A stretch of DNA of 61,814 bases from Bradyrhizobium sp. CCH5-F6 (GCF_001556045.1 NZ_LSIC01000130.1:1-61814); one strand, 5' to 3'; shown: positions 9,293 through 18,875, counted from the stretch's first letter. Translations and numbers: made by a program. Notes: generated by a model from the letters alone, not told the origin.

Positions 9293-10804
9293 ATGACGCG
9301 TCGGCTTTTCAGAATACTGGCGGCTTTTGGCCTCGTGGCGAGCCTGAGCGGCTTCGCAGCTCCCGCCCATGCCGAGAAGCGCGTCGCGCTCGTCGTCGGC
9401 AACAACGATTACAGGAACGTGCCGAAGCTGCTCAAGGCCGTCAACGACGCCCGCACCATGGGCGATACGCTGAAGCAACTCGGCTTCTCGGTGATGGTCG
9501 CCGAGAACCAGAACCGGCAGCAATTCTCTGAGACGCTGCTTGCCTTCGACAAGGCGATCGAGCCCGGCGACACCGCGTTCTTCTTCTATGCCGGCCACGG
9601 CTTCGAGATCGCAGGTCAAAACTATCTGCTGCCGACCGACGTGCCGGCGGCGACGGAAGGGCAGGAAGAGCTGGTGCGCGACGCCTCGATCCTGGCCGAC
9701 CGCATCGTCGAGCGCCTCCAGAACAAGAAGGCGCGGACCTCGATCCTGGTGTTCGACGCCTGCCGCAACAACCCGTTCGAGCGCAAGGGGACCCGCGCAG
9801 TCGCGGGAGGCGGCGGGCTCGCGCCGATGACGCAACTGCCGGAAGGCGTGTTCTCGGTGTTCTCGGCAGGACCGCGCCAGACCGCGCTCGATCGTCTGTC
9901 CAATGACGACGCCAATCCCAATTCGGTGTTCACGCGCACATTCGCCAGGGAGCTGCTCAAGCCCGGCGAGAACCTCGTGCAGGTGGCGCAGCGCACGCGC
10001 CGTGCCGTCAGCGAGATGGCCGAGACCGTCAAGCACAGGCAGGTCCCGGTCTATTTCGACCAGATGGTCGACGACGTCTTTCTCAGCGGCGTGTCCAAGG
10101 ACACAGCGCGTCCGGCCGATCCGCCGCCGCAGCAGCTCGCGGCGCTGCCTCCCGTCTCGGTGCCGCAGATGCCGCGGGAGGAGACCATCAACGCGCCGAT
10201 CGCGAGCTTCTCGCGGCACAATGGCGGCTGGAGCGTCACGTTCTCCTTCGCCGACCCGACGCTCGGCATTTCCTGGCGCATGGCCGGCAAGGGCGATTTC
10301 CGCGAAACCGGCTTCATCGACACGCTCGATCCGCGCACGCGCAAGCGGATGCCGAACCCGTCGATCGAACTGCCGCCGGATGCTGCGGCCGGCACCATCG
10401 AGGTCCGCTATGTCGATCAGGGCGGCGAGATGCAGGGGCCGTTCCCGATCAGGTTCGATCCCGAGGCCGCGCTGATCCGCGACCAGCGCAAGATCCTCGA
10501 CATGACATCGACGAGCTGGCTGTCGTTCCGCGAGTTCAACGGGCTCCTGGTCTACTACACGCATCTCGTGTCCTATCGCTGTGCCATCCGCGAGGTGCGC
10601 ATCGGCATCGACACCGCCGTGCCGAACCAGGTGCTGAAGATGCCTCCTTGCGACATGCGCGACCCCAGCGCGGTCACCGCCGGCATGCCGCTCTACATGA
10701 AGCTCGCGCCGAGCACGAAGTCCGTCTCGGTGGAGCTGACCTATCGCGACGGCAGCGTCTCGGAGATCAAGAGCTTTCGCAGCGCGAACCGCAGCAACAA
10801 TTGA
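9293..10804 (+). CDS. Secreted caspase-family (peptidase C14) protein
   Basis: The protein has 503 residues. A signal peptide runs to about residue 27 (AAPAHA). The caspase-like p20 domain follows, with the catalytic dyad His102 in FFYAGHG and Cys157 in FDACRNNP. It is thus an orthocaspase/metacaspase-type peptidase with both key residues intact, probably periplasmic. Residues ~265-500 form a second region I do not recognise; it contains beta-rich segments and no membrane span. Many alphaproteobacterial copies have unknown substrates. The start at 9293 gives a clean signal sequence. Confidence 0.88.
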   Translation: MTRRLFRILAAFGLVASLSGFAAPAHAEKRVALVVGNNDYRNVPKLLKAVNDARTMGDTLKQLGFSVMVAENQNRQQFSETLLAFDKAIEPGDTAFFFYAGHGFEIAGQNYLLPTDVPAATEGQEELVRDASILADRIVERLQNKKARTSILVFDACRNNPFERKGTRAVAGGGGLAPMTQLPEGVFSVFSAGPRQTALDRLSNDDANPNSVFTRTFARELLKPGENLVQVAQRTRRAVSEMAETVKHRQVPVYFDQMVDDVFLSGVSKDTARPADPPPQQLAALPPVSVPQMPREETINAPIASFSRHNGGWSVTFSFADPTLGISWRMAGKGDFRETGFIDTLDPRTRKRMPNPSIELPPDAAAGTIEVRYVDQGGEMQGPFPIRFDPEAALIRDQRKILDMTSTSWLSFREFNGLLVYYTHLVSYRCAIREVRIGIDTAVPNQVLKMPPCDMRDPSAVTAGMPLYMKLAPSTKSVSVELTYRDGSVSEIKSFRSANRSNN

Positions 10805-10895
10805 TGCGTCGTTCGGCGGGCGATTGTGACGGATCGCCTTGCGGAGTGGACGAACTTAATCCGGACAGGCTGAGGTGAAAGTGTTAGAGCCGGGG

Positions 10896-11111
10896 ATGAC
10901 AAAATTCATCATCGTCTTGCTGCTTACGACGTTTCCGGTTCTGGCCCAGACGAATCCGGTCCCCACGGCCCCACCGCTCACTGACCGCGAACGCGTCCAG
11001 GCCGACCGAGCGAGGGCCGCCGAGGATGATCGGATAGCTCCAACCGCGCGCCCCTGGGACCGCGACGCCGACGGCAAGCGCCCCTGGGACCGGAAGTCGC
11101 CAAAGCCCTGA
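10896..11111 (+). CDS. Small secreted protein with repeated RPWDR motif
   Basis: This 71-residue protein has a hydrophobic signal peptide (FIIVLLLTTFPVLAQ) and a charged mature part. The motif RPWDRDADGK occurs, followed at once by RPWDRK, a short tandem duplication. An in-frame GTG at 10875 exists, but ATG 10896 puts the signal peptide at the N-terminus. I know no function; short Pro/Arg/Asp proteins like this are common in Bradyrhizobium. Confidence 0.65.
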   Translation: MTKFIIVLLLTTFPVLAQTNPVPTAPPLTDRERVQADRARAAEDDRIAPTARPWDRDADGKRPWDRKSPKP

Positions 11112-11188
11112 GGCCGGTGAACGTGATCTCCCGCGGAAGGAACAACAGCTGCTGACCTGGATTGTCTGTCAAACCAGGGAGACGATTC

Positions 11189-11584
11189 ATGATCCGCAAG
11201 ACCATCCTCGTGACGATCGCTTGTGCTGCACTTTCGACGGCTGCCCTCGCTCAAGGAGGAGGTGGTGGCGGTGGTGCAGGAGGCGGTGCGGGCGGCGCCA
11301 GTTCAGGATCTGCGGCGAGCTCGGGAGTCGGAACGGGCACATCATCCAGCAGCGCCAATTCCGGGCCGTCGGCTCCGTCGGGCATGGGGACGCAAGGCAC
11401 CACCACCGGGGCCAACGTCAACACGAACAACAGCCAGAACAATCCGAACGTTCAGCCTCCGACCGCGAACGGAAAGACGCCTACGGCTGCGCAGGCCGAG
11501 CGAAACTTGGGTGTCGGTCGTGCGGCGAACGGGTTGCCGATTGGCAGTCCGGGCACCGGGACCAGCAACGAGGACCAGAAATAA
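11189..11584 (+). CDS. Small Gly/Ser/Asn-rich secreted protein
   Basis: This 131-residue protein has a signal peptide ending ALAQ near residue 21, then a run of glycines, then Ser/Gly- and Asn/Thr-rich low complexity. The C-terminal part (AERNLGVGRAANGLPIGSPG) is less repetitive. The start at 11189 follows GGGAGA. A strong terminator follows 17 bases after the stop, which supports a real monocistronic gene. Function unknown. Confidence 0.7.
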   Translation: MIRKTILVTIACAALSTAALAQGGGGGGGAGGGAGGASSGSAASSGVGTGTSSSSANSGPSAPSGMGTQGTTTGANVNTNNSQNNPNVQPPTANGKTPTAAQAERNLGVGRAANGLPIGSPGTGTSNEDQK

Positions 11585-11601
11585 TTGCCTCGCTTTTCAT
11601 G

Positions 11602-11629
11602 AAAGGCCCGCGCAAAGCGGGCCTTTTCT
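11602..11629 (+). terminator. Rho-independent terminator of the Gly-rich protein gene
   Basis: AAAGGCCCGC pairs perfectly with GCGGGCCTTT around a GCAAA loop, and the right arm ends in TTTTCT. It sits 17 bases after the stop at 11584. Confidence 0.85.
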
Positions 11630-11750
11630 CCAAGCTGGTTGGTTCGCCGCTGCCAACCTCGGCCCGCGCCGACGAATTGAGACTGCACCCGGGCTGAATC
11701 GCGCTAGTATCGTCGCGCTATCGTGACGATACTCGCAGATCGCGGCGGCC

Positions 11751-12998
11751 ATGACATCCGACCCACCATCCAGCGCGACCATGAAAGTCCGCTGCTGCAT
11801 CGTCGGCGGCGGACCGGCGGGCATGATGCTCGGCTATTTGCTGGGACGTGCTGGCATCGAAGTCGTGGTGCTGGAGAAGCATGCGGATTTCTTTCGCGAT
11901 TTCCGCGGGGACACAGTGCATCCCTCGACGCTGGAGGTCATGGACGAACTCGGCCTGATCGACGGCTTCCTGAAGCTGCCGCACCAGCGCCTGCAGAAGA
12001 TGGACGGCTTGTTCGGCGGCACGCCGGTGCGCATCGCCGATCTCAGCCGGCTCCGTACGAAGTACCCTTTCATCGCCTTCATGCCGCAATGGGATTTTCT
12101 GAACTTCCTGCGCGAGGCCGGCCAGCGCTTCGCCTCGCTCGAGGTGATGATGAGCACGGAGGCGGTGGATCTGATCCGCCGCGGCGAGACGATCGCCGGC
12201 GTGCGGGCGAAGAGGCCTGACGGCTTCGCCGACATCGAGGCTGATCTCACCATTGCCTGCGACGGCCGGCATTCGACGGTGCGCGAGCGTGCCGGCCTCG
12301 CCGCCGAGGAGATCGGCGCGCCGATGGACGTGCTCTGGTTTCGCGCCGGCCGCAGGCCAGACGAGACCGAAAACGTGCTCGCGCGGGTCGAGCCCGGCAA
12401 GATGATGATCACCTTCGACCGCGGCGACTATTGGCAATGCGCCTACATCATCGCCAAGGGACAGCACGGGGCGGTGAAGGCGAGGGGATTGCAGGCGCTG
12501 CTCGACGATGTCGTGCGCATGGCGCCGGTCCTTCGGTCCGGGATCACTGAAGTGAAGAGCTTTGACGATATCAAGCTGCTGACGGTCGCGATCAACCGCC
12601 TCGAGCGCTGGACGCAGCCGGGCCTGCTGTGCATCGGCGACGCCGCGCATGCGATGTCGCCGGTCGGCGGCGTCGGCGTCAATCTCGCCGTGCAGGACGC
12701 GGTCGCGACCGCCAATCTGCTTGCCGAGAAGCTGCGCGACGGCTGCCCGTCCGAACACGAACTGGATGCCGTGCGCCGCCGCCGCGAATTCCCCGTGAAG
12801 ATGACGCAGCGCATGCAGATGGTCGTCCAGAACAACGTCATCAGCGGCGCGCTTCAGGGCGGCGACCGGCCGTTGAAGGTGCCGTTGCTCGTGCGCCTCA
12901 TCACCGCGCTGCCTTGGCTCCAGGGTATCCCGGCGCGCCTGCTTGCGCTCGGTGTGCGGCCCGAGCACGTGCATTCGAAGGCCGCACCGGCGCCGTAG
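11751..12998 (+). CDS. FAD-dependent monooxygenase (UbiH/PheA/TfdB type)
   Basis: This 415-residue flavoprotein has the dinucleotide-binding motif CIVGGGPAGMMLGYLLGRAG near the N-terminus and the second FAD motif GDAAHAMSPVGGVGVNLAVQ around residues 300-320, typical of aromatic-ring hydroxylases. It should use NAD(P)H and O2 to hydroxylate an aromatic or polyketide-like substrate. Nothing in the neighbourhood identifies the substrate. A second ATG at 11781 would start right before the FAD motif. Confidence 0.87.
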   Translation: MTSDPPSSATMKVRCCIVGGGPAGMMLGYLLGRAGIEVVVLEKHADFFRDFRGDTVHPSTLEVMDELGLIDGFLKLPHQRLQKMDGLFGGTPVRIADLSRLRTKYPFIAFMPQWDFLNFLREAGQRFASLEVMMSTEAVDLIRRGETIAGVRAKRPDGFADIEADLTIACDGRHSTVRERAGLAAEEIGAPMDVLWFRAGRRPDETENVLARVEPGKMMITFDRGDYWQCAYIIAKGQHGAVKARGLQALLDDVVRMAPVLRSGITEVKSFDDIKLLTVAINRLERWTQPGLLCIGDAAHAMSPVGGVGVNLAVQDAVATANLLAEKLRDGCPSEHELDAVRRRREFPVKMTQRMQMVVQNNVISGALQGGDRPLKVPLLVRLITALPWLQGIPARLLALGVRPEHVHSKAAPAP

Positions 12999-13177
12999 TG
13001 CAGCAATTCGGTAGGGATAACGCCGCCTTAAATCGCGTTTCGCGCGTTGCGTGCGTGCAACAGCGAGGACGGATTCCATCCGCGCCAATCGTCAATCCGG
13101 CGTCTTAACTATCTTGATTCAAATTTGAGTAAGAGCTGCGTGTGACCGTGCGCCCATCTGAGGACACGGGGTGTACC

Positions 13178-13945
13178 ATGCGTAACAAATTGATTGCCGC
13201 CTTCGCCTGCACGACGGCCGTGGTTTCGGCCGGCGCAGCTTCCGCCGCCGATCTCGGCGCGCGCTACACGAAAGCGCCCGCCTATGTCGAGCCGCTGTTC
13301 AACTGGACCGGCTTCTATGTCGGCGGCCATATCGGTGGCGCCTGGACCAACGAGCAGTTCATCAACAACGGGACTGGCGCCGCGTTCGGCGATTTGATTC
13401 CGGGAGAGGGCTACCGTCAACGCGGCTCCGGCATCATGGGCGGCGCCCAGATCGGCTACAACTGGCAGGCCAACAACTTCGTGTTCGGTATGGAAGGCAC
13501 CATCTCCGGCCTCGACAACAAGGGTTCGTTCACGAACACCGCGTTTGGTGCTGGGGACGACGTCTTCTCCTGGCGCGCCAACGTGCTCGCGACTGTCGTC
13601 GGTCGCGCCGGCTTCGCGGTTCAGAACAACCTGTTCTACTTCAAGGGCGGCTATGCCGGCGTGAACAACCGCCTCTCGGTGAGCGACACGGTCGGTCCGG
13701 CGACGGGCTCGGGCGGGCAGACTCACTGGGCCAACGGCTGGACCGTCGGCGCCGGCTGGGAATACGGCGTCACCCGCAACTGGATCGTCGGCCTCGAATA
13801 CAATTACGCGGCCTTTGGCAGCCAGACCTATCAGCTCGGCGGCACCTCGGGCAACTACACCTTCGATGCCAAGCCGCGCGACATCCAGTGGGCCGTGGTC
13901 CGCGCGAGCTACAAGTTCGACGCGCCAACCATCGGCCGCTACTGA
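13178..13945 (+). CDS. Outer-membrane beta-barrel protein (Omp25/31-like)
   Basis: This 255-residue protein has a signal peptide ending ASAA and the family's N-terminal pattern ...FNWTGFYVGGHIGG. Alternating beta-strands follow, and the C-terminus is YKFDAPTIGRY with a terminal aromatic residue for outer-membrane assembly. It forms a small beta-barrel in the outer membrane. ATG 13178 places the signal peptide correctly; an upstream in-frame GTG at 13142 is discounted. A terminator follows directly. Confidence 0.9.
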   Translation: MRNKLIAAFACTTAVVSAGAASAADLGARYTKAPAYVEPLFNWTGFYVGGHIGGAWTNEQFINNGTGAAFGDLIPGEGYRQRGSGIMGGAQIGYNWQANNFVFGMEGTISGLDNKGSFTNTAFGAGDDVFSWRANVLATVVGRAGFAVQNNLFYFKGGYAGVNNRLSVSDTVGPATGSGGQTHWANGWTVGAGWEYGVTRNWIVGLEYNYAAFGSQTYQLGGTSGNYTFDAKPRDIQWAVVRASYKFDAPTIGRY

Positions 13946-13996
13946 GCACGTCGACGCAACGCGACCAACGATCAAGAAAAGCACTGCAAATCTCGA

Positions 13997-14027
13997 AAGC
14001 CCCGGCCTGGTCCGGGGCTTCTTTTTT
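13997..14027 (+). terminator. Rho-independent terminator after the beta-barrel gene
   Basis: AAGCCCCGG and CCGGGGCTT form a 9-bp stem, followed by CTTTTTT. It lies about 50 bases after the stop at 13945 and before the convergent SDR gene. Confidence 0.88.
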
Positions 14028-14056
14028 GCGTGCAAGTTCTCGAGCGCAGGCCTGCC

Positions 14057-14827
14057 TCAGGCCATCACCGAGAAGCCGCCGTCGACGGGGATCGCTGTGC
14101 CGGTGACGAAGTTCGACGCGGGCGAGGCGAGGAACACGGCGATGCCGGCGAAGTCGTCGATATCGCCCCAACGCCCCGCAGGCGTGCGCGCCAGCACGCG
14201 CTCGTGCAGCCCCGACACCTGCTGCCGCGCGCCGCGGGTGAGGTCGGTGTCGATCCAGCCCGGCAGGATGGCGTTGACCTGGATGTTGTCGGGCGCCCAG
14301 GCGTTGGCGCAGGCGCGGGTGTACTGCACGATACCACCCTTGCTCGCCGCATAGGCCGTCGCGAAGCTCGCGCCGAAGATCGACATCATCGAGCCAATGT
14401 TGATCACCTTGCCGTTGCCGGACGCCTTCAGCGCCGGATAGGCCAGCTTCGAGCATACGAAGGCGCTCGTGAGATTGGTGTCGATCACCTTGTTCCACTC
14501 GTCGAGCTCGAGCTCGTGCGGCGGCTTGCGGATGCTCATGCCGGCATTGTTGATGAGCACGTCGATGCGTCCGAGCTCCCTAACGACGCGCTCGATCATG
14601 GCGGCGACGGCCGCCTTGTCGGTCACGTCCGTGGGAATGGCGATCGCCTTCACGCCGCGCTGCTTGAGATCGGCCACGGCGGCGGCGGACTTGGTCTCGT
14701 TGCGTCCGACCACGGCGATGTCGGCGCCGGCATCAGCAAGGCCGCGCGCCATGCCGAGCCCGATGCCGCCATTGCCTCCCGTGACGATCGCGACCTTGCC
14801 GCGAAGATCGAACCGGCTGGATGTCAT
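14057..14827 (-). CDS. SDR-family oxidoreductase
   Basis: This 256-residue classical short-chain dehydrogenase has the cofactor motif TGGNGGIG (17-24), NNAG (93-96), a catalytic Ser near 146, and the YxxxK pair Tyr159/Lys163. The C-terminus (FVTGTAIPVDGGFSVMA) is typical of 3-oxoacyl-ACP-reductase-like or gluconate-5-dehydrogenase-like members. The substrate is not determinable. It lies 22 bases downstream of the small membrane-protein gene on the same strand and may be co-transcribed with it. Confidence 0.9.
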   Translation of the reverse strand: MTSSRFDLRGKVAIVTGGNGGIGLGMARGLADAGADIAVVGRNETKSAAAVADLKQRGVKAIAIPTDVTDKAAVAAMIERVVRELGRIDVLINNAGMSIRKPPHELELDEWNKVIDTNLTSAFVCSKLAYPALKASGNGKVINIGSMMSIFGASFATAYAASKGGIVQYTRACANAWAPDNIQVNAILPGWIDTDLTRGARQQVSGLHERVLARTPAGRWGDIDDFAGIAVFLASPASNFVTGTAIPVDGGFSVMA

Positions 14828-14848
14828 GCTTGTATTCCCTGATCTCTT

Positions 14849-15034
14849 CTATTGGTTGCTCTGCCAGATCAGCACCAGCCCGAAGCCGGCCATGGCTGCG
14901 CCATAGCCGGCCCATTGCAGCTGGTTGACCATGAAGCTCGATCGCGGCCACGGAATGGTGCCCGTGCCCTGTCCGATCCAGAGAAGCCCGACGGCAGTCG
15001 CAAACAGGCCTGCTACAAGCAGAAATCTGCGCAT
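14849..15034 (-). CDS. Small two-span membrane protein
   Basis: This 61-residue protein has two hydrophobic segments (about 4-22 and 42-58). It starts at ATG 15034, eight bases after GGGGAGGAA, an excellent ribosome-binding site; the longer open frame upstream is non-coding. It precedes the SDR gene and may form an operon with it. Function unknown. The space 15035-15281 upstream shows no further gene and probably holds the promoter. Confidence 0.65.
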   Translation of the reverse strand: MRRFLLVAGLFATAVGLLWIGQGTGTIPWPRSSFMVNQLQWAGYGAAMAGFGLVLIWQSNQ

Positions 15035-15281
15035 ACATTCCTCCCCATCGGTCCGCTTCTGTCGGGCGCGGTGATGAACGCCGCCGCCGCGAAAGCTTGC
15101 GCGCACAGTAACCGTAGCTTCGGTTCGGACACAATGGCGGCGGGCGCGAGCTCTCGGCGGGGAGGGAGCGTGTCCCTGCAAGAGCAACTCGCGGCAGCGC
15201 GATCGGCGGCGCAGGTTCGTCGGCGAGCAAAATCCGGCCCGGCGACGCGTGCACGCCATTGCCGGCAAGCCGCTCCCAAAC

Positions 15282-15310
15282 GAAAAAGCCCCGGCGCTGC
15301 CGGGGCTTTG
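15282..15310 (-). terminator. Rho-independent terminator of the minus-strand beta-barrel gene
   Basis: On the minus strand, AAAGCCCCGGC and GCCGGGGCTTT form a hairpin with a short loop, ending in a T-run. It lies about 20 bases after the stop of the gene at 15332. Confidence 0.85.
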
Positions 15311-15331
15311 ACGTTTGATCGCGAGATCAGA

Positions 15332-16114
15332 TCAGTACTTCGCGACGACCGGACCGGTCCAGTTGAAGCGGTAGACCAGCGAAGTCGAGATCGTCTGGTT
15401 CCAGCTGTTGGCGCGGACGCTGTTGACGAGCGGCGCGTTGGTGCCATCCAAGAGCTCGGTTTGGGTCTTGGCGTTGTAGAAGGCCGAACGATACTCGGTC
15501 TTCATGAACCAGCCGGGCGAGGTGAGGCCGAAGATGTTCAGGCTATTCTCCACGCCGCCGCCGATGAACCAGCCGTGACGGTCGTAGCTGGCGAGGTGGA
15601 CGCCCGCGGGAGTTCCGCCCAGCGTCGTGAAGTTGGTCTGACCGAAGTGAGCGCCGGAGTAACCGCCGTTGACGTAGGAGAGAACGTTCGGTGCGACCAG
15701 CCAGCCGAGGCGCACACCCGCGGCCCAGGAGGTTTCCAGCTTCTGGCTGCCAGTGAGGCCAAAGATCGGATCCTGGATGGTGGCTCGGATGCTGCCGAAC
15801 TGGGCGTCGCCAAAGATACCGGCGACCCAAGTGCCGTTGAACTGCCAGTCGTAACCAGCGCCGACGGTGCCGAACCAGCCGGAGCCACCCTGGCGCTGCG
15901 TGATCGTCAACGGCGTGCCGGTGGCCGTATCCACGATGCTCTGGTCGGCGTTCGAAAGGCCGCCACCGCCGCCGCCGAAGACATAGAAGCCGGTCCAGTT
16001 GGCGACAGGCGCCGGCATCGGGGCCTTCGCGTAGGGGCGGGCGCCAAGGTCGGCAGCCGAGGCCGAACCAGTCATCGCCGCAACCGCGGTCAGAGCGAGC
16101 AAAGTCTTCTTCAT
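15332..16114 (-). CDS. Outer-membrane beta-barrel protein
   Basis: This 260-residue protein belongs to the same broad family as the one at 13178. It has a signal peptide (MKKTLLALTAVAAMTGSASA), then DLGARPYAKAPMP and NWTGFYVFGGGGGG, and a C-terminal LVYRFNWTGPVVAKY with a terminal aromatic residue. ATG 16114 follows GGGGAT, and an upstream in-frame extension to 16174 lacks a signal-like start. The two barrels are too different in their central parts to be a recent duplication. Confidence 0.9.
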   Translation of the reverse strand: MKKTLLALTAVAAMTGSASAADLGARPYAKAPMPAPVANWTGFYVFGGGGGGLSNADQSIVDTATGTPLTITQRQGGSGWFGTVGAGYDWQFNGTWVAGIFGDAQFGSIRATIQDPIFGLTGSQKLETSWAAGVRLGWLVAPNVLSYVNGGYSGAHFGQTNFTTLGGTPAGVHLASYDRHGWFIGGGVENSLNIFGLTSPGWFMKTEYRSAFYNAKTQTELLDGTNAPLVNSVRANSWNQTISTSLVYRFNWTGPVVAKY

Positions 16115-16500
16115 GTCAAAATCCCCAACCTTGGTCTGTCGTAGCAGGCGCGAGCGCACTGAAGTTCGTTTCATCTGATGCCCGAACTATAGACGGTTCT
16201 CGCCAAAATGCTGTTGCCGGGCAGGCACAGTCGCCGGAAAACACCGGTGCGGGGGTAATTGGGGTGCCGCCGCTCAAAAGAAGTAAAATTCATATATTTC
16301 AATATCTTGCGAGATTTTTGAGGATTCGATTTTAGGTAACGTCTCGTTAGCAAGTTCGGCTCTGGCCGAAATGAAGGCAATCCTGCCTCGGCCTTGGCGC
16401 CTGTGAGTCGCTGGCCGAGTCGCTCTGCGACGATCTGGGAATCAGCGAAAACACTGGCGGCCCACCCGGCAAGCCCGCTGGAACAGCTGTCGGCCCTTCA
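16115..16500. other. Gene-free AT-rich spacer
   Basis: No convincing gene is present. Bases about 16260-16345 are clearly AT-richer than the surroundings (TAAAATTCATATATTTC), which fits promoter DNA for the minus-strand beta-barrel gene. I see no exact sigma70 pair to name. Confidence 0.5.
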
Positions 16501-16533
16501 AAACAAAACGGCCCCGGCTTTAGGCCGGGGCTG
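16501..16533 (-). terminator. Rho-independent terminator of parE
   Basis: On the minus strand AGCCCCGGC and GCCGGGGCC form a stem followed by GTTTTGTTTT. It lies about 30 bases after the parE stop at 16562. Confidence 0.87.
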
Positions 16534-16561
16534 TCCTGGAATCGGGCGCCTGGTTGCGGCC

Positions 16562-18604
16562 TCAGACGTCCAGCAGCTCCTCGTTGGCGAATTCGGCCTT
16601 GTCGGAGATGAACGCGAATCGCGCCTCGGCCTTGGTGCCCATCAGGCGCTCAACCGAATCGGCGGTGGTATCGCGGTCGTCCGCCAGCAGCACCACCTTG
16701 AGCAGCGTCCGCTTGGCCGGATCCATGGTGGTTTCCTTGAGCTGCGCCGGCATCATCTCGCCGAGACCTTTGAAGCGGTTCACCTCGACCTTGGCGTTGG
16801 CGTTGAACGCGCTCTTGATCAGCTCGTCCTTGTGCTTGTCGTCGCGCGCGTAGACCGATTTGGTGCCGTGCGTGAGCTTGTAGAGCGGCGGCACCGCGAG
16901 GAAGAGGTGGCCCTCGTCGATCAGCCGCGGCATCTGCCGGTAGAAGAAGGTGATCAGCAGCGAAGCGATATGGGCGCCGTCGACGTCGGCGTCGGTCATG
17001 ATGATGATGCGCTGATAGCGCAGATCCTCTTCGCGATACTGCGCGAGCGTGCCGCAACCGATCGCCTGCACGAGATCGGAGAGCTGGGCGTTCGCCGTCA
17101 GCTTGTCCTTGCCGGCGGAGGCGACGTTGAGGATCTTGCCGCGCAGCGGCAGCACGGCCTGGGTCTTGCGGTCGCGCGCCTGCTTGGCGCTGCCGCCGGC
17201 CGAGTCACCCTCGACGATGAACAGCTCCGAGCCATCGGTGCCGGCGTCCGTGCAGTCGGCGAGCTTGCCGGGCAGGCGCAGCTTCTTGCCGGCGGTTTTT
17301 CGCGCGGTCTCCTTCTCTTGCCGCCGCCTCAGCCGTTCTTCGGCGCGGTCGATGACGAAGTCGAGCAGCCGGTTGGCCATGTTCGGATTGCCCGAAAGCC
17401 AATGGTCGAACGGATCCTTCATGGCCTGCTCGACGATGCGCTGCGCTTCCGCGGTGGCGAGACGATCCTTGGTCTGGCCCTGGAATTCCGGCTCGCGCAC
17501 GAACACCGAGAGCATCACGGCGGCGCCGACCATCACGTCTTCCGAGGTGACGGAGGCCGCGCGCTTGCCCTGGCCGACGCGCTCGGCGTGATCCTTCAGG
17601 CCGCGCAACAGCGCGCTGCGCAGGCCGGATTCGTGCGTGCCGCCATCCGGTGTCGGCACGGTGTTGGTGTAGGAGGAGAGGAAGCCGTCGGCATCCGCGG
17701 TCCAGGCCACCGCCCATTCGCAGGCGCCGTGCGCGCCGTTGCGGCCCGACTTGCCGGAGAAGATGTCGGGATGCACCAGCGTGTCGGCATGGATCGCGGC
17801 GGCGAGGTAATCCTTGAGGCCGCCGGGGAAGTGGAACGTCGCCTCCGCCGGCACGTCCTCGACGCCCTTGAGCAGCTCGGGCGCGCAGTTCCAGCGGATC
17901 TCGACGCCGCCGAACAGATAGGCCTTCGAGCGCGTCATCTTGAACAGGCGCTGCGGCTTGAACGCGGCCTTGGCGCCGAAGATGTCGGTGTCGGGCTTGA
18001 AGCGCACGCGCGTGCCGCGACGGTTGTTGATCTTGCCGAGATCCTCGAGCTTGCCCTTGGGATGGCCGCGCTCGAAGGTCATGCGATAGAGCTTCTGGCT
18101 GCGCGCGACCTCGACCTCGAGATGCGAGGAGAGGGCGTTCACCACGGAGATGCCGACGCCGTGCAGGCCGCCCGACGTCTCGTAGACCTTGCTGTCGAAC
18201 TTGCCGCCCGAATGCAGCGTGCACATGATGACTTCGAGTGCCGACTTCTTCGGGAATTTCGGATGCGGATCGATAGGGATGCCGCGGCCGTTGTCGGTCA
18301 CGGTCAGGAATCCATCCGCGCTCAGATCGACTTCGATGAAGGTTGCGTGTCCGGCCAGGGCCTCGTCCATCGAGTTGTCGATGACTTCGGCGAACAGGTG
18401 ATGCAGCGCCTTCTCGTCGGTGCCGCCGATATACATGCCCGGCCGCCGCCGCACCGGTTCCAGGCCTTCGAGCACCTCGATGTCGGCCGCGGTGTAGTCG
18501 GCTTCTCCGCCACTTCCGCGCGGCGCCGCCTTGGCGGCGCGGGGCTTCGGCTCGTCGCCACCGAAAAAGTCGTCTTTTGCTTTGGGCTTCAACTGCTTGG
18601 ACAT
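16562..18604 (-). CDS. parE: ParE, topoisomerase IV subunit B
   Basis: This 680-residue type II topoisomerase ATPase subunit has the GHKL motifs EVIDNSMDE (73-81), DNGRGIP (104-110) and GGLHGVG (145-151). The Toprim motifs are EGDSAGG (465-471) and DADVDG (538-543), and RFKGLGEMMP lies near the end. Length and the short insert-free C-terminus fit ParE rather than GyrB. With ParC it decatenates replicated chromosomes. It is monocistronic here, with its own terminator. Confidence 0.94.
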   Translation of the reverse strand: MSKQLKPKAKDDFFGGDEPKPRAAKAAPRGSGGEADYTAADIEVLEGLEPVRRRPGMYIGGTDEKALHHLFAEVIDNSMDEALAGHATFIEVDLSADGFLTVTDNGRGIPIDPHPKFPKKSALEVIMCTLHSGGKFDSKVYETSGGLHGVGISVVNALSSHLEVEVARSQKLYRMTFERGHPKGKLEDLGKINNRRGTRVRFKPDTDIFGAKAAFKPQRLFKMTRSKAYLFGGVEIRWNCAPELLKGVEDVPAEATFHFPGGLKDYLAAAIHADTLVHPDIFSGKSGRNGAHGACEWAVAWTADADGFLSSYTNTVPTPDGGTHESGLRSALLRGLKDHAERVGQGKRAASVTSEDVMVGAAVMLSVFVREPEFQGQTKDRLATAEAQRIVEQAMKDPFDHWLSGNPNMANRLLDFVIDRAEERLRRRQEKETARKTAGKKLRLPGKLADCTDAGTDGSELFIVEGDSAGGSAKQARDRKTQAVLPLRGKILNVASAGKDKLTANAQLSDLVQAIGCGTLAQYREEDLRYQRIIIMTDADVDGAHIASLLITFFYRQMPRLIDEGHLFLAVPPLYKLTHGTKSVYARDDKHKDELIKSAFNANAKVEVNRFKGLGEMMPAQLKETTMDPAKRTLLKVVLLADDRDTTADSVERLMGTKAEARFAFISDKAEFANEELLDV

Positions 18605-18875
18605 ATATCTTGATACGTTCTGAGGGCCGCGAGGGGCGGCGAATCGGTTGGGGCGACTATGCCACTTCTGACTGGGAAAGGTTATCGCAGGCAGCCGGGG
18701 CGGTGTGGTTGGGGGCCAATCCCGGCGATTTTACGCCGCAGGCCGGCCAGTTCCCGGCAATTTGACGCTCCGGTCCGCTCCATCTCGGCTTTTGTGACTT
18801 GATGTCACACAAGTCCTTGGCTTACCAGTCCTTTTCATCAGCAGCACCTTGAGACGGGGCGGAAGGCAATTTTTG

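Noticed and set aside
16394..18613. 739-residue plus-strand open frame opposite parE
   Set aside because: It mirrors parE codon structure and has no recognisable domain; parE motifs are complete on the other strand.
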